A stretch of 64,000 nt of DNA from Bacilli bacterium (GCA_016297695.1 JAEDGC010000005.1:1-64000), one strand, 5' to 3'; counted from the first letter of the stretch, positions 1 through 7,303 are shown. The notes: generated from the sequence alone by a model not told the origin. Numbers and translations: made by a program.

Positions 1-19
1 TAAAGGAAAGTGATTGGTT

Positions 20-100
20 ATGGATAAAAAAGATTTAACAATCTTTAGATTATTTATAATTATTTTTATATTGCTTTATATACTTATAAAAGTAATATAA
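20..100 (+). CDS. 26-residue membrane peptide, type I toxin-like (copy A)
   Basis: Codes for a 26-residue peptide: a short charged N-terminus (MDKKDLT) and one hydrophobic helix rich in I, L and F, ending KVI. A good Shine-Dalgarno (AAGGAAAG) lies about 10 bases upstream. Size, single membrane span and a convergent antisense RNA over its 3' UTR match the layout of Gram-positive type I toxins such as TxpA and BsrG. No sequence family is claimed. Copy B at 20967 differs by one residue (I to A near the C-terminus), so the peptide is conserved between copies, which argues for a translated product. Toxicity is inferred, not shown. Confidence 0.65.
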   Translation: MDKKDLTIFRLFIIIFILLYILIKVI

Positions 101-105
101 GGTAA

Positions 106-196
106 CAAAAAAGCATCTTTATTCTAAACCTGAATAAAGGTGCTTAACTACACAACGTGGTAAGCATCAGTCCTTAAAGAATGCCTGCTTCTCACT
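106..196 (-). ncRNA. Putative antisense (antitoxin-like) RNA, copy A
   Basis: On the minus strand a promoter with -35 TTGTCA (226-231) and -10 TATTAT (203-208), exactly 17 bp apart, should start transcription near 196. The transcript would run to an intrinsic terminator: a 12-bp stem (143-132 with 124-113, including a G-T pair) followed by six T. The predicted RNA is about 90 nt and complementary to sequence immediately 3' of the small peptide ORF. The internal segment 163-194 is strongly conserved in copy B and can fold (AGCAG with CTGATGCT). Confidence 0.65.
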
Positions 197-202
197 AAAT
201 AA

Positions 203-255
203 ATAATAACATATTTATTTTCTCTTGACAAGAGCCTCTGGGGGAGGGGTATACT
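203..255. promoter_or_regulatory. Divergent promoters sharing one -35 box (copy A)
   Basis: TTGACAA at 225-231 reads as TTGACA on the plus strand (225-230) and TTGTCA on the minus strand (226-231). Plus-strand -10 is TATACT (250-255) with a 19-bp spacer, firing toward the collar-knob gene at 293. Minus-strand -10 is TATTAT (203-208) with a 17-bp spacer, firing the antisense RNA. The plus spacer contains a G5-A-G4 tract, very unusual in this AT-rich DNA. Confidence 0.7.
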
Positions 256-292
256 GGTAATGTAGAATATACTAGTAGGGAGAATTAATGAT

Positions 293-1255
293 ATGACAAA
301 GTTACAAAAATTTAAAAAAGATAATAAAAAAATAACAACTAAAAATATGATTGTATCACTATCTATAATAATGTGTTTACTAATTGTAGTTGTTATAACA
401 AAATCCTATGCAATATATAAAATGCAAAAAGAATTTGATGTAATAAAAAATCAAATAGGAAACTACTCAATGGGAGATGTAAGAGTAGCAGTATTAGTAG
501 ATGGAAAAGAAACAGATACATTTCCAAGTTATGAGACAAATTACAAAGTAGAAAGTATTGAATGTAGTAATGGAGTAACAGCAACATTTGATACAATAAA
601 TTGGCAAATAAATATAGCAGATATGAGTGCAACAAGTACAAAATGTACAGTATCATTTAATTCAAAAGAAACAAATGAAACAACACCTATTTCATATACC
701 AAGGAAGAATTAGTAGCATTAAATGAAGAAATAAAGAATACATCAGCAAAAGCATTAGCAGATTATTTATATCCCGTAGGAAGTATATACATGTCAACAG
801 AAGATGATACAATAGAAAAGGTCCAAGATAAATTTGGTGGTAAATGGGTAAAATATTCATCTGGAACGACTTTAGTTGGGGATGATGGAACAAATTATGT
901 AACAAATGATTCTTCAAAAGGAAGTGGAGGTTCATCAAGTGTTACATTGAGCATAGCAAATATTCCTAGTCATAACCATGTAATACCATCATTAAGTGGA
1001 TCGACTAAAGCCGAATCTTATGTAGACAATTTAGGAATTAATGGAGAATACTCTGTATCACCTGGTGGAAATACAAATGCAATTGTACTAGGAGAACGTT
1101 CAGGATCGTTGGGAGCAACTTTTGACTTTCACATACATAGTTTAAGTCTTACAACAACAGCATCCAACACAACTACATGTACAAATTGTAGGGGGGCATC
1201 TTTTAGTGTCCAAGATCCATATACTGTAGTATATATGTATAAAAGAACAGCTTAA
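293..1255 (+). CDS. Membrane-anchored surface protein with tail-collar-like knob
   Basis: 320 residues. A basic N-terminus and one transmembrane or signal-anchor helix (about 20-40) precede an extracellular segment with two Cys (about residues 92 and 118) and a C-terminal half resembling phage tail-collar or baseplate knobs: YPVGSIY, then FGGKW, GTTLVG and NIPSHNH, ending DPYTVVYMYKR. The C-terminal half is paralogous to the protein at 21239. A terminator follows at once, so it is monocistronic. Nothing phage-like (capsid, terminase, integrase) is nearby. A tail-fibre-type binding knob displayed on the cell surface is therefore an inference. The start ATG at 293 has GGGAG upstream; the earlier ATG at 288 reaches a stop at its third codon. 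Confidence 0.7.
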   Translation: MTKLQKFKKDNKKITTKNMIVSLSIIMCLLIVVVITKSYAIYKMQKEFDVIKNQIGNYSMGDVRVAVLVDGKETDTFPSYETNYKVESIECSNGVTATFDTINWQINIADMSATSTKCTVSFNSKETNETTPISYTKEELVALNEEIKNTSAKALADYLYPVGSIYMSTEDDTIEKVQDKFGGKWVKYSSGTTLVGDDGTNYVTNDSSKGSGGSSSVTLSIANIPSHNHVIPSLSGSTKAESYVDNLGINGEYSVSPGGNTNAIVLGERSGSLGATFDFHIHSLSLTTTASNTTTCTNCRGASFSVQDPYTVVYMYKRTA

Positions 1256-1280
1256 ATATAATGATATTTAAGTTTTTTTT
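1251..1280 (+). terminator. Rho-independent terminator
   Basis: Perfect 9-bp stem (1251-1259 with 1264-1272), four-base loop and eight T, ending the collar-knob transcript. Confidence 0.9.
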
Positions 1281-1330
1281 CATTTATTTATCACATATTT
1301 GTTATAATATGCTATTAGAGGTGTAATTTT

Positions 1331-1996
1331 ATGAATGTTTTAATTGTCGATGATGAAGTGTTAATAAGAAATGTAATCAAAGAATATTTAATTTTAGAAA
1401 ATTATGATTATGATGAAGCAGAAAATGGAAAAGAAGCAGTTGATAAAGTTAAAAAAAATAATTTTGATATTGTTATAATGGATATTATGATGCCTATTAT
1501 GGATGGGTATCAATCAGTAAAAGAAATAAGAAAATTTAACAAAAATCTACCATTTTTAATGCTTTCAGCACGAAGTGAAGAATACGATAAATTACTAGGA
1601 TTTGATTTAGGTATAGATGATTATGTTACAAAACCTTTTTCTCCTAAAGAATTAATTGCTAGAATTAAAGCTATTACCAATAGAAAAAATATTCAATCAA
1701 GTAAATATATTTTTGAAGATTTAGTTATTGATTTAGATGCTCATGAAGTTTTTGTAGAAGGAAAATTGATTAATTTAACACCTAAAGAATATGAACTTTT
1801 AATTTATTTAGTAGAAAATAAGAATATTGTTTTAACAAGAGAGCAATTGCTTTCGAATATATGGGGTTATGATTTTTATGGAGATGATCGAACTATTGAT
1901 ACACATATTAAAACATTAAGAAGTAATTTAGGAAAATATAGAGATTTAATTAAAACGATTAGAAAAGTAGGTTATAAATTTGAATTCAAAGAATAG
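1331..1996 (+). CDS. OmpR/PhoB-family response regulator
   Basis: 221 residues, full length for the family. The receiver domain (1-115) has the acidic pair D7-D8, phospho-acceptor D51 in MDIMMP, and the conserved Lys in VTKPF. The C-terminal half is a winged-helix DNA-binding domain ending in the typical VGYKFE. It overlaps the sensor kinase gene by 17 bases, so the two are co-translated. A TATAAT -10 lies about 25 bases upstream of the start. The Pho-box-like repeats at 3362-3389, just past the kinase, are a candidate target. The sequence does not reveal the signal sensed. Confidence 0.93.
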   Translation: MNVLIVDDEVLIRNVIKEYLILENYDYDEAENGKEAVDKVKKNNFDIVIMDIMMPIMDGYQSVKEIRKFNKNLPFLMLSARSEEYDKLLGFDLGIDDYVTKPFSPKELIARIKAITNRKNIQSSKYIFEDLVIDLDAHEVFVEGKLINLTPKEYELLIYLVENKNIVLTREQLLSNIWGYDFYGDDRTIDTHIKTLRSNLGKYRDLIKTIRKVGYKFEFKE

Positions 1997-3359
1997 AAAA
2001 AAACATAGTATTAATTTAAAAACACTTTTTTATTTAGTTATTTTTAGTGTTTCAATTTTATTAATACTATGGGTATTTCAGAATATTTTTTTAAATTACT
2101 TTTATAAAAAATATCAAATTAAAAATACAAATAATGTTGCAAATATTATTTATAATAATGACTATTCAAAATTAGATATTGAATCATTAGCTTATAAGTA
2201 TAATGTATGTATTCAAATTGATACAAATTTAGGATTTTATAAAAATTATAATACTATGATGAATGGTTGTGAATTGAAAAATAAATATATATCTGTTTAT
2301 AAAAACAAAATTATGAAATCTTATTCCAAAATTAAAGCAATTGAAATTGTAGATAAAAATTTAGAAACTAAAGGCATTTTGTATGGATTAAAAAAAGATA
2401 GTAGCATAATTTATATTTTTAGTCCAATAGAAGAAATTAATACAACATCTATTATTCTTCGAAGTCAACTCATTTACATAATTATTGTGGTAATGGTTAT
2501 TGCAATTATAGTATCTTATTTTTTATCAAAAAAAATAACAGGACCAATTACTAAAATTACGGCAAAAGCAAAAGAACTGGGAAATGGCAATTATGACTTA
2601 AGAATCGAAGAAAGTGATATCAAAGAAATTGATGATTTAGCAAATACTTTAAATGAAGTTGGTATGGAATTATCTAAGACAGATGAATTAAGAAGAGACT
2701 TGATGGCTAATGTTTCCCATGATTTAAAAACTCCATTAACCATGATTAGGGCATATGCTGAGATGGTTAAAGATATTTCTTATAAAGATGATAAAAAACG
2801 AACAGAACATTTAAATATTATAATTGACGAAACAGATAGATTAACATTACTTGTTAATGATATTTTAGAATTGACAAAAGAAGAAGCGAATGCAGATTTC
2901 TTAAAAATTGAAGAATATGATCTAGTAAATGAAATAAAAAAAATAATTGAAAAATATGAAATAATAAAAGAAACAGAAAATTATAATTTCATATTAGATA
3001 TGCCAAATAGTGCTATAGTTAAAGCAGACAAGTCAAAAATAAATCAAGTTGTATACAATTTAATTAATAACGCTATCAATTATACTGGAGATGATAAAAT
3101 TGTCAAAGTTAATGTTATTGAAGAAGAAAATGATTATTTGGTTGAAATATCAGACACTGGTAAGGGAATTTCTAATAAAGATTTAAAATATATTTGGAAC
3201 AGATATTATAAAAATGAAAAAAATCATAAACGAAATGTAGTAGGTAGTGGAGTTGGATTATCAATTGTAAAATCAATTTTAATTCGTCATAACTTTGAAT
3301 ATGGCGTTAAAAGTAAAAAAAATAAAGGTACAATATTTTATTTTAAAATTAACAAATAA
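1980..3359 (+). CDS. Sensor histidine kinase
   Basis: 459 residues. Two transmembrane helices (about 14-36 and 161-183) flank an extracytoplasmic sensor of roughly 125 residues. A HAMP linker, the HisKA dimerisation helix with phospho-acceptor His247 (SHDLKTP), and an ATPase domain with N box (NLINNAINY), DTGKGIS and GSGVGLSIV follow. All catalytic motifs are intact. The gene starts with TTG inside the end of the regulator gene, a 17-base overlap typical of a cognate pair. Overall architecture resembles PhoR/WalK-type kinases without a PAS domain; the stimulus cannot be assigned. Confidence 0.92.
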   Translation: MNSKNRKKHSINLKTLFYLVIFSVSILLILWVFQNIFLNYFYKKYQIKNTNNVANIIYNNDYSKLDIESLAYKYNVCIQIDTNLGFYKNYNTMMNGCELKNKYISVYKNKIMKSYSKIKAIEIVDKNLETKGILYGLKKDSSIIYIFSPIEEINTTSIILRSQLIYIIIVVMVIAIIVSYFLSKKITGPITKITAKAKELGNGNYDLRIEESDIKEIDDLANTLNEVGMELSKTDELRRDLMANVSHDLKTPLTMIRAYAEMVKDISYKDDKKRTEHLNIIIDETDRLTLLVNDILELTKEEANADFLKIEEYDLVNEIKKIIEKYEIIKETENYNFILDMPNSAIVKADKSKINQVVYNLINNAINYTGDDKIVKVNVIEEENDYLVEISDTGKGISNKDLKYIWNRYYKNEKNHKRNVVGSGVGLSIVKSILIRHNFEYGVKSKKNKGTIFYFKINK

Positions 3360-3361
3360 GT

Positions 3362-3404
3362 TTCACAATATCTTCACTAGCTTTTCACTTTTAAGTAGTA
3401 GAAT
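3362..3404 (+). promoter_or_regulatory. Triple 11-bp direct repeat (Pho-box-like) plus -10
   Basis: TTCACA at 3362, TTCACT at 3373 and TTCACT at 3384 recur with exact 11-bp periodicity (6-bp motif, 5-bp spacer), the spacing of PhoP/PhoB-type response regulator sites. A TAGAAT -10 follows at 3399-3404 with no recognisable -35, as expected for an activator-dependent promoter. It lies three bases past the sensor kinase stop and reads toward the 14-codon ORF at 3429. Confidence 0.55.
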
Positions 3405-3428
3405 TTAAAACATGGAAAGGAGAGTGAT

Positions 3429-3473
3429 ATGAATATAATTAAAAAGAAAATGAAACTTAAAATAAACAAATAA
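3429..3473 (+). CDS. 14-residue Lys-rich micro-ORF (or part of a small RNA)
   Basis: ATG follows an excellent Shine-Dalgarno (GGAAAGGAG, about 6 bases away) and opens a 14-codon ORF, MNIIKKKMKLKINK, with seven lysines. It sits between a Pho-box-like promoter and a strong terminator at 3525, so it is the only candidate coding content of a roughly 150-nt regulated transcript. It may be a cationic micro-peptide or a leader, or the RNA itself may be the product. Confidence 0.35.
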   Translation: MNIIKKKMKLKINK

Positions 3474-3524
3474 ATATAACTCTATATAAAATTTAATTAA
3501 TATAAACTCAAACTCACACTTTTT

Positions 3525-3561
3525 AGAAAAAAGACGAATATATGTCTTTTTTCTTTTTTTT
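3525..3561 (+). terminator. Rho-independent terminator
   Basis: Perfect 11-bp stem (3525-3535 with 3544-3554) and an eight-T tract. It ends the short transcript that begins near 3410. Confidence 0.9.
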
Positions 3562-3606
3562 AATAATAATATTTGATATAATTTATTAAGAATTGGAGAG
3601 AAATGT

Positions 3607-4119
3607 ATGACAGAAAAAATGGCTAAACTTATGGTTAGTTTATTTGGAGGAATTGGTGGAGCTTTAATTGGCAAATATATTACAGTTTTTATTATTAGTT
3701 TAATGCCTATATTAGAACTTAGAGGTGGATTAATTGCTGCTAAGTTATTAGGGCTTCCAGCTGTAGAAAGTTTTATAATTTGTTTTATTGGAAATATAAT
3801 ACCTATTCCTATAATTGTCTGGTTGATAGAGCCAATATTTAAGTTTTTAAGAAAATGGAATTTCTTTGATAAAATAATATCATGGTGTGAAAATAAAGCT
3901 CATTCTAAACAAGAACAAATTGAAACTCTTAAATATCTTGGATTATTTTTATTCGTTGGTATTCCTTTACCAGGAACAGGAGCATGGATGGGTTGTCTAA
4001 TTGCTGCACTTCTTGGAATGAATAAGAAAAAAACTGCAATAACTGCAATTTTAGGTGTTGTATTAGCTGGATTAATAATGTTAATTTTCAGTTATGGAAT
4101 ATTAGGATTGGTGTTTTAA
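3607..4119 (+). CDS. Small multi-drug export (SMEX) family membrane protein
   Basis: 170 residues with about five hydrophobic segments. It carries the family signature PILELRGG near residue 35 and the GIPLPGTGAWMG segment near residue 118, both characteristic of the COG2426/PF06695 putative small multidrug export family. Biochemical function of the family is poorly established, so the transport role is nominal. It begins after its own TATAAT-containing promoter (about 3577) and is one base from the next gene, implying co-transcription. Confidence 0.8.
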   Translation: MTEKMAKLMVSLFGGIGGALIGKYITVFIISLMPILELRGGLIAAKLLGLPAVESFIICFIGNIIPIPIIVWLIEPIFKFLRKWNFFDKIISWCENKAHSKQEQIETLKYLGLFLFVGIPLPGTGAWMGCLIAALLGMNKKKTAITAILGVVLAGLIMLIFSYGILGLVF

Positions 4120-4120
4120 T

Positions 4121-4732
4121 ATGACGACAATATATTTAATAAGTAATAATTGCTTTATGAATGATAAAATAATTTACAAAGATTATATTGATTTTGATGA
4201 AAAAAGAAAGTATCAACCATTGACAATAAATGGTGAAAAAATAGCTTTAACAATAGCAAAAAGAAAAAAATTGCAAGATATTGATGCAATATATTCTTCT
4301 ACTTTTTTCTCTAGTATAAATACAGCTAAATATTTAGTTGATAAATTAAATATAGATCTTATTGTAGATAAGAGATTAGATAATCGTCTAGTAGGAAATT
4401 TAACTGATAGTAATATTAATTTAAGAAATTTACAAGAACATGATTTTGATTATAAATTAGATGGTGGTGAATCATTAAATGATGTAAAAAGTAGAATGAT
4501 AGATATAATGAAAGAAATTCTACGAAATCATGAAGATTCAAAAATTGCCGTTTTTACTCATAATGTCCCTATTATAAGTTTACTGACTGTATGGTGCGAA
4601 AAAGGATTTAATTACGAGGAAAAATTAATTTTAAATTATAACGAGAATGTTATTATAGACGGACTTAAAAATGATTATAATGTTATAGAATTAAATTATG
4701 AAAAAGAAAAATTACTAAGTATAAAAAAATAG
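4121..4732 (+). CDS. Degenerate histidine-phosphatase (phosphoglycerate mutase-like) protein
   Basis: 203 residues with the fold pattern of the histidine phosphatase superfamily: N-terminal beta strand IYLIS, the YSSTFFSSINTAKYL segment typical after the catalytic loop, the GGESLNDVKSRM motif and a late VFTHN strand supplying the second His. The defining RHG motif, which contains the phospho-accepting His, is replaced by Ser-Asn-Asn (residues 7-9). Catalysis by the usual mechanism is therefore unlikely, and a binding or regulatory role is more plausible. It is translated one base after the SMEX gene. Confidence 0.7.
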   Translation: MTTIYLISNNCFMNDKIIYKDYIDFDEKRKYQPLTINGEKIALTIAKRKKLQDIDAIYSSTFFSSINTAKYLVDKLNIDLIVDKRLDNRLVGNLTDSNINLRNLQEHDFDYKLDGGESLNDVKSRMIDIMKEILRNHEDSKIAVFTHNVPIISLLTVWCEKGFNYEEKLILNYNENVIIDGLKNDYNVIELNYEKEKLLSIKK

Positions 4733-4754
4733 TATTTGGATATACTATTTTTTT
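4723..4754. terminator. Bidirectional terminator
   Basis: A 12-bp stem (4723-4734 with 4743-4754) of A-tract, AGTA and its complement, with T runs on both strands. It separates the convergent genes at 4121 and 4745. Confidence 0.85.
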
Positions 4755-5257
4755 ATTTTTTGTCTAGCATAATTATTAACTAAATTTTCAATAAATATAT
4801 TTACATCATGTAGTCCATTATCACCAGGAATAATAGATGTAATTTTATATTTAATGTTATAACAATCTTTCAAATCATTTAAAATGTCATGATAAAATTT
4901 TGTATCATCAGCATAATATATATCTTCAATATCGTATAATAATTCTAAACTTTTAATGCGCATAATAATATCATATGGTTTATCAACATTATGTATGTCA
5001 TCATAATATATGTGATTGTTAACACAAATATTATCATTTAAAAAAGGTTTAAATTGTTCTTCTATTATATGTAATGTTTCTAAATTTTCAGTCGTGACAA
5101 AGGAAAAAATAATTTTATCAGTTTTATTATATTGAATAAGATTATTTAAATTATCTACAAATTTTTTTATTTCTATACTGTTAATAAAAAAAAGTTTTCC
5201 AGAGTCAAAGGTACCCACTATATCACAAAAGAATAATGTTACTTTTTCTTTTTCCAT
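4745..5257 (-). CDS. HAD-like hypothetical protein
   Basis: About 170 residues. It has a HAD-type first motif near the N-terminus (FFCDIVGTF, D-x-x-G-T) and a later YADDT resembling the acidic motif IV, with a Ser/Thr after a strand (FSFVTT) as possible motif II. This suggests a reduced HAD hydrolase; substrate unknown. An ATG nine bases earlier (5266) abuts AGGAG with no spacing, so the ATG at 5257, nine bases past the Shine-Dalgarno, is the better start. Its leader contains a terminator hairpin immediately before the ribosome binding site. Confidence 0.6.
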   Translation of the reverse strand: MEKEKVTLFFCDIVGTFDSGKLFFINSIEIKKFVDNLNNLIQYNKTDKIIFSFVTTENLETLHIIEEQFKPFLNDNICVNNHIYYDDIHNVDKPYDIIMRIKSLELLYDIEDIYYADDTKFYHDILNDLKDCYNIKYKITSIIPGDNGLHDVNIFIENLVNNYARQKIKK

Positions 5258-5271
5258 AAGCTTCATCTCCT

Positions 5272-5332
5272 AAAAAAAAGGAAGCAGCTAAAAAAAATAA
5301 ACTACTTCCTTTTTTAATATGTAAAAATTATA
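5272..5332 (-). promoter_or_regulatory. Promoter and leader terminator (possible attenuator)
   Basis: Reading the minus strand, TATAAT at 5332-5327 should start RNA near 5320. That RNA at once forms a GGAAGTAG / CTGCTTCC hairpin (5309-5302 with 5287-5280, one mismatch, extended by A/T pairs) followed by eight T, and only then reaches AGGAG and the start codon. A terminator between promoter and gene suggests attenuation. It could also serve as a plus-strand terminator, since T6 follows on that strand. Confidence 0.5.
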
Positions 5333-5391
5333 CCATAATTTTTTTGAAAAACAAAGTTTTTTTAAGTAATGATATTTGTTATAATTAGTAC

Positions 5392-5420
5392 TTGACAAAG
5401 CCGAGTAGTAGATATAAACT
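5392..5420 (+). promoter_or_regulatory. Promoter of the PadR-HAAS operon
   Basis: Consensus -35 TTGACA (5392-5397) with a -10 of TAAACT (5415-5420, 17-bp spacer) or TATAAA (5413-5418, 15 bp). PadR-DUF1700 operons are commonly autoregulated, so the PadR operator probably overlaps these bases; no operator was delimited. Confidence 0.6.
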
Positions 5421-5434
5421 ATAATTACAAAGAG

Positions 5435-5764
5435 GTGATTGAAATAAACACACAATTTAAAAAAGGGGTTTTAGAGTTATTGGTTTTAGTTATGGTCGAA
5501 AAGAAAGATATGTATGGATATGAATTAGTAGAAGCTGTCTCTAAAATAGTTGATGTTAATGAAGGAACAATCTATCCAATACTTAAAAGACTAACCAATG
5601 AGGGACTATTTGAAACATATTTAGAAGAATCAAAAGAGGGACCTGTAAGAAAATATTATCACATAACTGTTTCTGGTAAAGAAAAGAAAAAACAACAGTT
5701 AGAAGAATGGCTAAAATTCGAAAAAAGTGTTAATAAATTTATTAAAAAAGGAGAGGTTAAATAA
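5435..5764 (+). CDS. PadR-family transcriptional regulator
   Basis: 109 residues, the compact PadR subfamily. A winged helix (KGVLELLVL, MYGYELVE, then NEGTIYPILKRL, the recognition helix and wing) is followed by a short C-terminal helix. It is translationally coupled (TAATG overlap) to a HAAS-domain membrane protein, a widespread arrangement in Firmicutes linked to envelope stress or antimicrobial response. The start is unclear: the GTG at 5435 lies inside the only Shine-Dalgarno (AGAGGTG), so translation may begin at a non-standard ATT (5438) or ATA (5444). Confidence 0.88.
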   Translation: MIEINTQFKKGVLELLVLVMVEKKDMYGYELVEAVSKIVDVNEGTIYPILKRLTNEGLFETYLEESKEGPVRKYYHITVSGKEKKKQQLEEWLKFEKSVNKFIKKGEVK

Positions 5765-7188
5765 TGACGAAAGATGAGTTTATAAATAAGTTAAAAAAGA
5801 AATTAGATATCTTAGAAAAAAGTGAAATTGAAGATATAGTTGAAGAATATGAAGGATACATTGAAGAAAAAAAATCTTCTGGGATGAGTGAAAAAGAAGC
5901 TGTAAAATCACTGGGAAGTATTGAAGAAATAGCCAAAGATTTATTAAGCGCATATAAAATTAAAGACAATTATAATGATAATAATAGTATAAATATAATT
6001 AATAAATTTGTTGATTCTATTATAGAGGGTATTGATTCGTTTATCAAAGTTTTTAAAGGTAAAAGTGCTAAAGAAGTTGCTCGAATTATTGTCGAAATCA
6101 TTTTGTTACTTTTAATTATTTCTTTATGTAGGATACCGTTTGAAATATTAACATCTAAAAGCTATGATATATTTATGATTTTTGGATACAATGTTGGTAT
6201 TGTGTTATATAAAGTTTGGAAATTAATATTAGATTTAATTTATTTTGGATTAGCAATTATTGTTTTCTTTAAAATATTAAAAGAAAAGATCATTGTTGAA
6301 AACAATACAGAGGTCAAAGATTTAAAAAAAGAAAATAAAAAAAGTTCAAAAATAAATCAAGAAGAAATAAAAGATAATGCCATATGCGAAAGTAAAAAAG
6401 AAAAAGAATCTTTAGACATGATAGGTGTTTTTGCTAATGTATTACTGTTCTTTGTAAAATTTATTGCTGTAATATTTGCTTTACTAAATTCATTTTATAT
6501 TGCAGGAATGTCATGCGTGTTAGTTATATCTGTATATCTGATTGTTAGAGGTGTAACTTATTATGGAATTTTATTTTTAGCTGTCGCTTTATTGTTATTC
6601 GGTATTTCAACATTTGAATTATTATTAAACTTTATTTTTGAAAGAAAAAATAATTTTACAAAATTTATTATTGTTGTTCTTTCTAGTTTAGTAATAGGTG
6701 GAGCTGGTATGGGATTGTTTGCCACTGAAATAGCTCAAACAACAATAGTAGATGGTTTAAATTCTTCTAAAGTTTCAACAATTGTAGAAAATATCGAAAT
6801 GAAAGATAATCTTATTATTCCAAATTATTATGATATAGAAATAGATAAATCTTTAAAAGATACAATAAAAATTGAATATAAATATTATGATGAATATATT
6901 GATATCAAGACTTCTTCTTATAAATCATATTATAATAATGATTATGTATATTATCATCCAGATTATACAGGAACATGGTCTAAAAAAACTTTTAATAAAT
7001 TATTAGAAGATGCAAAAAATAAAACTTTTTACAATTATGGAAAGCTAGTAGAAATTAAAATATATATGAGTAAAGAAAATTATGAAAAGATGAAAGAAAA
7101 TGAGGAAAAACAAGAGGAGTTATATTTAGAAAATAGATATTGTTATTTTGATGAATATAATAACGAAATATGTGAGTATAATGAATAA
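5764..7188 (+). CDS. HAAS (DUF1700) domain membrane protein
   Basis: 474 residues. The N-terminal HAAS helical domain (about 1-75) contains the hallmark EYEGYIEEKKSSGMSEKEAV and SLGSIEEIAKDLL. Several transmembrane helices follow (about 105-165 and 220-330, split by a charged Lys/Glu-rich cytoplasmic loop), then a roughly 130-residue Tyr/Lys/Glu-rich extracytoplasmic tail. HAAS proteins are partners of PadR regulators; here the two genes overlap by one base. The tail beyond the membrane domain is not recognised. Confidence 0.8.
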   Translation: MTKDEFINKLKKKLDILEKSEIEDIVEEYEGYIEEKKSSGMSEKEAVKSLGSIEEIAKDLLSAYKIKDNYNDNNSINIINKFVDSIIEGIDSFIKVFKGKSAKEVARIIVEIILLLLIISLCRIPFEILTSKSYDIFMIFGYNVGIVLYKVWKLILDLIYFGLAIIVFFKILKEKIIVENNTEVKDLKKENKKSSKINQEEIKDNAICESKKEKESLDMIGVFANVLLFFVKFIAVIFALLNSFYIAGMSCVLVISVYLIVRGVTYYGILFLAVALLLFGISTFELLLNFIFERKNNFTKFIIVVLSSLVIGGAGMGLFATEIAQTTIVDGLNSSKVSTIVENIEMKDNLIIPNYYDIEIDKSLKDTIKIEYKYYDEYIDIKTSSYKSYYNNDYVYYHPDYTGTWSKKTFNKLLEDAKNKTFYNYGKLVEIKIYMSKENYEKMKENEEKQEELYLENRYCYFDEYNNEICEYNE

Positions 7189-7212
7189 GAGTTAAATCTC
7201 TTGTTTTTTTTT
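7187..7212 (+). terminator. Weak terminator
   Basis: Five-bp stem AAGAG / CTCTT with a six-base loop and a long T run (7204-7212). The stem starts inside the stop codon region of the HAAS gene. Confidence 0.55.
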
Positions 7213-7265
7213 GGTTTTTGTGATATTATCTTAACTGCAATTATATATTTTAATGTAATTGTAAA

Positions 7266-7303
7266 TAAGTGGGAGGGAATGCGGATTTGCCTGGTACCAC
7301 TTA
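7266..7303 (+). promoter_or_regulatory. Ribosomal leader structure, likely L1 autoregulatory site
   Basis: A 7-bp stem TAAGTGG (7266-7272) / CCACTTA (7297-7303) encloses a purine-rich internal loop (GAGGGAATGC). It lies between the operon promoter and rplK, where L1 represses rplK-rplA by binding a mimic of its 23S rRNA site in other bacteria. Position and a structured GTGGGAGGG motif support this reading; homology to a specific leader family was not tested. Confidence 0.5.

Larger units (their letters stand above)
1..292 (+). repeat. Leader cassette, copy A (truncated by window start)
   Basis: These bases recur almost unchanged at 20948-21238. The shared block contains the small membrane-peptide ORF, a terminator-type hairpin, a conserved segment encoding the antisense RNA, and a divergent promoter pair. 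Each copy sits directly upstream of a gene for an anchored collar-knob protein. Differences are scattered point changes and short indels. Because the window starts inside copy A, its upstream promoter and 5' leader cannot be seen; copy B shows them. Confidence 0.9.

Noticed and set aside
293..1255. Prophage tail gene at the window start
   Set aside because: No other phage gene is visible, the protein has its own membrane anchor, promoter and terminator, and a paralog sits in core-gene context.
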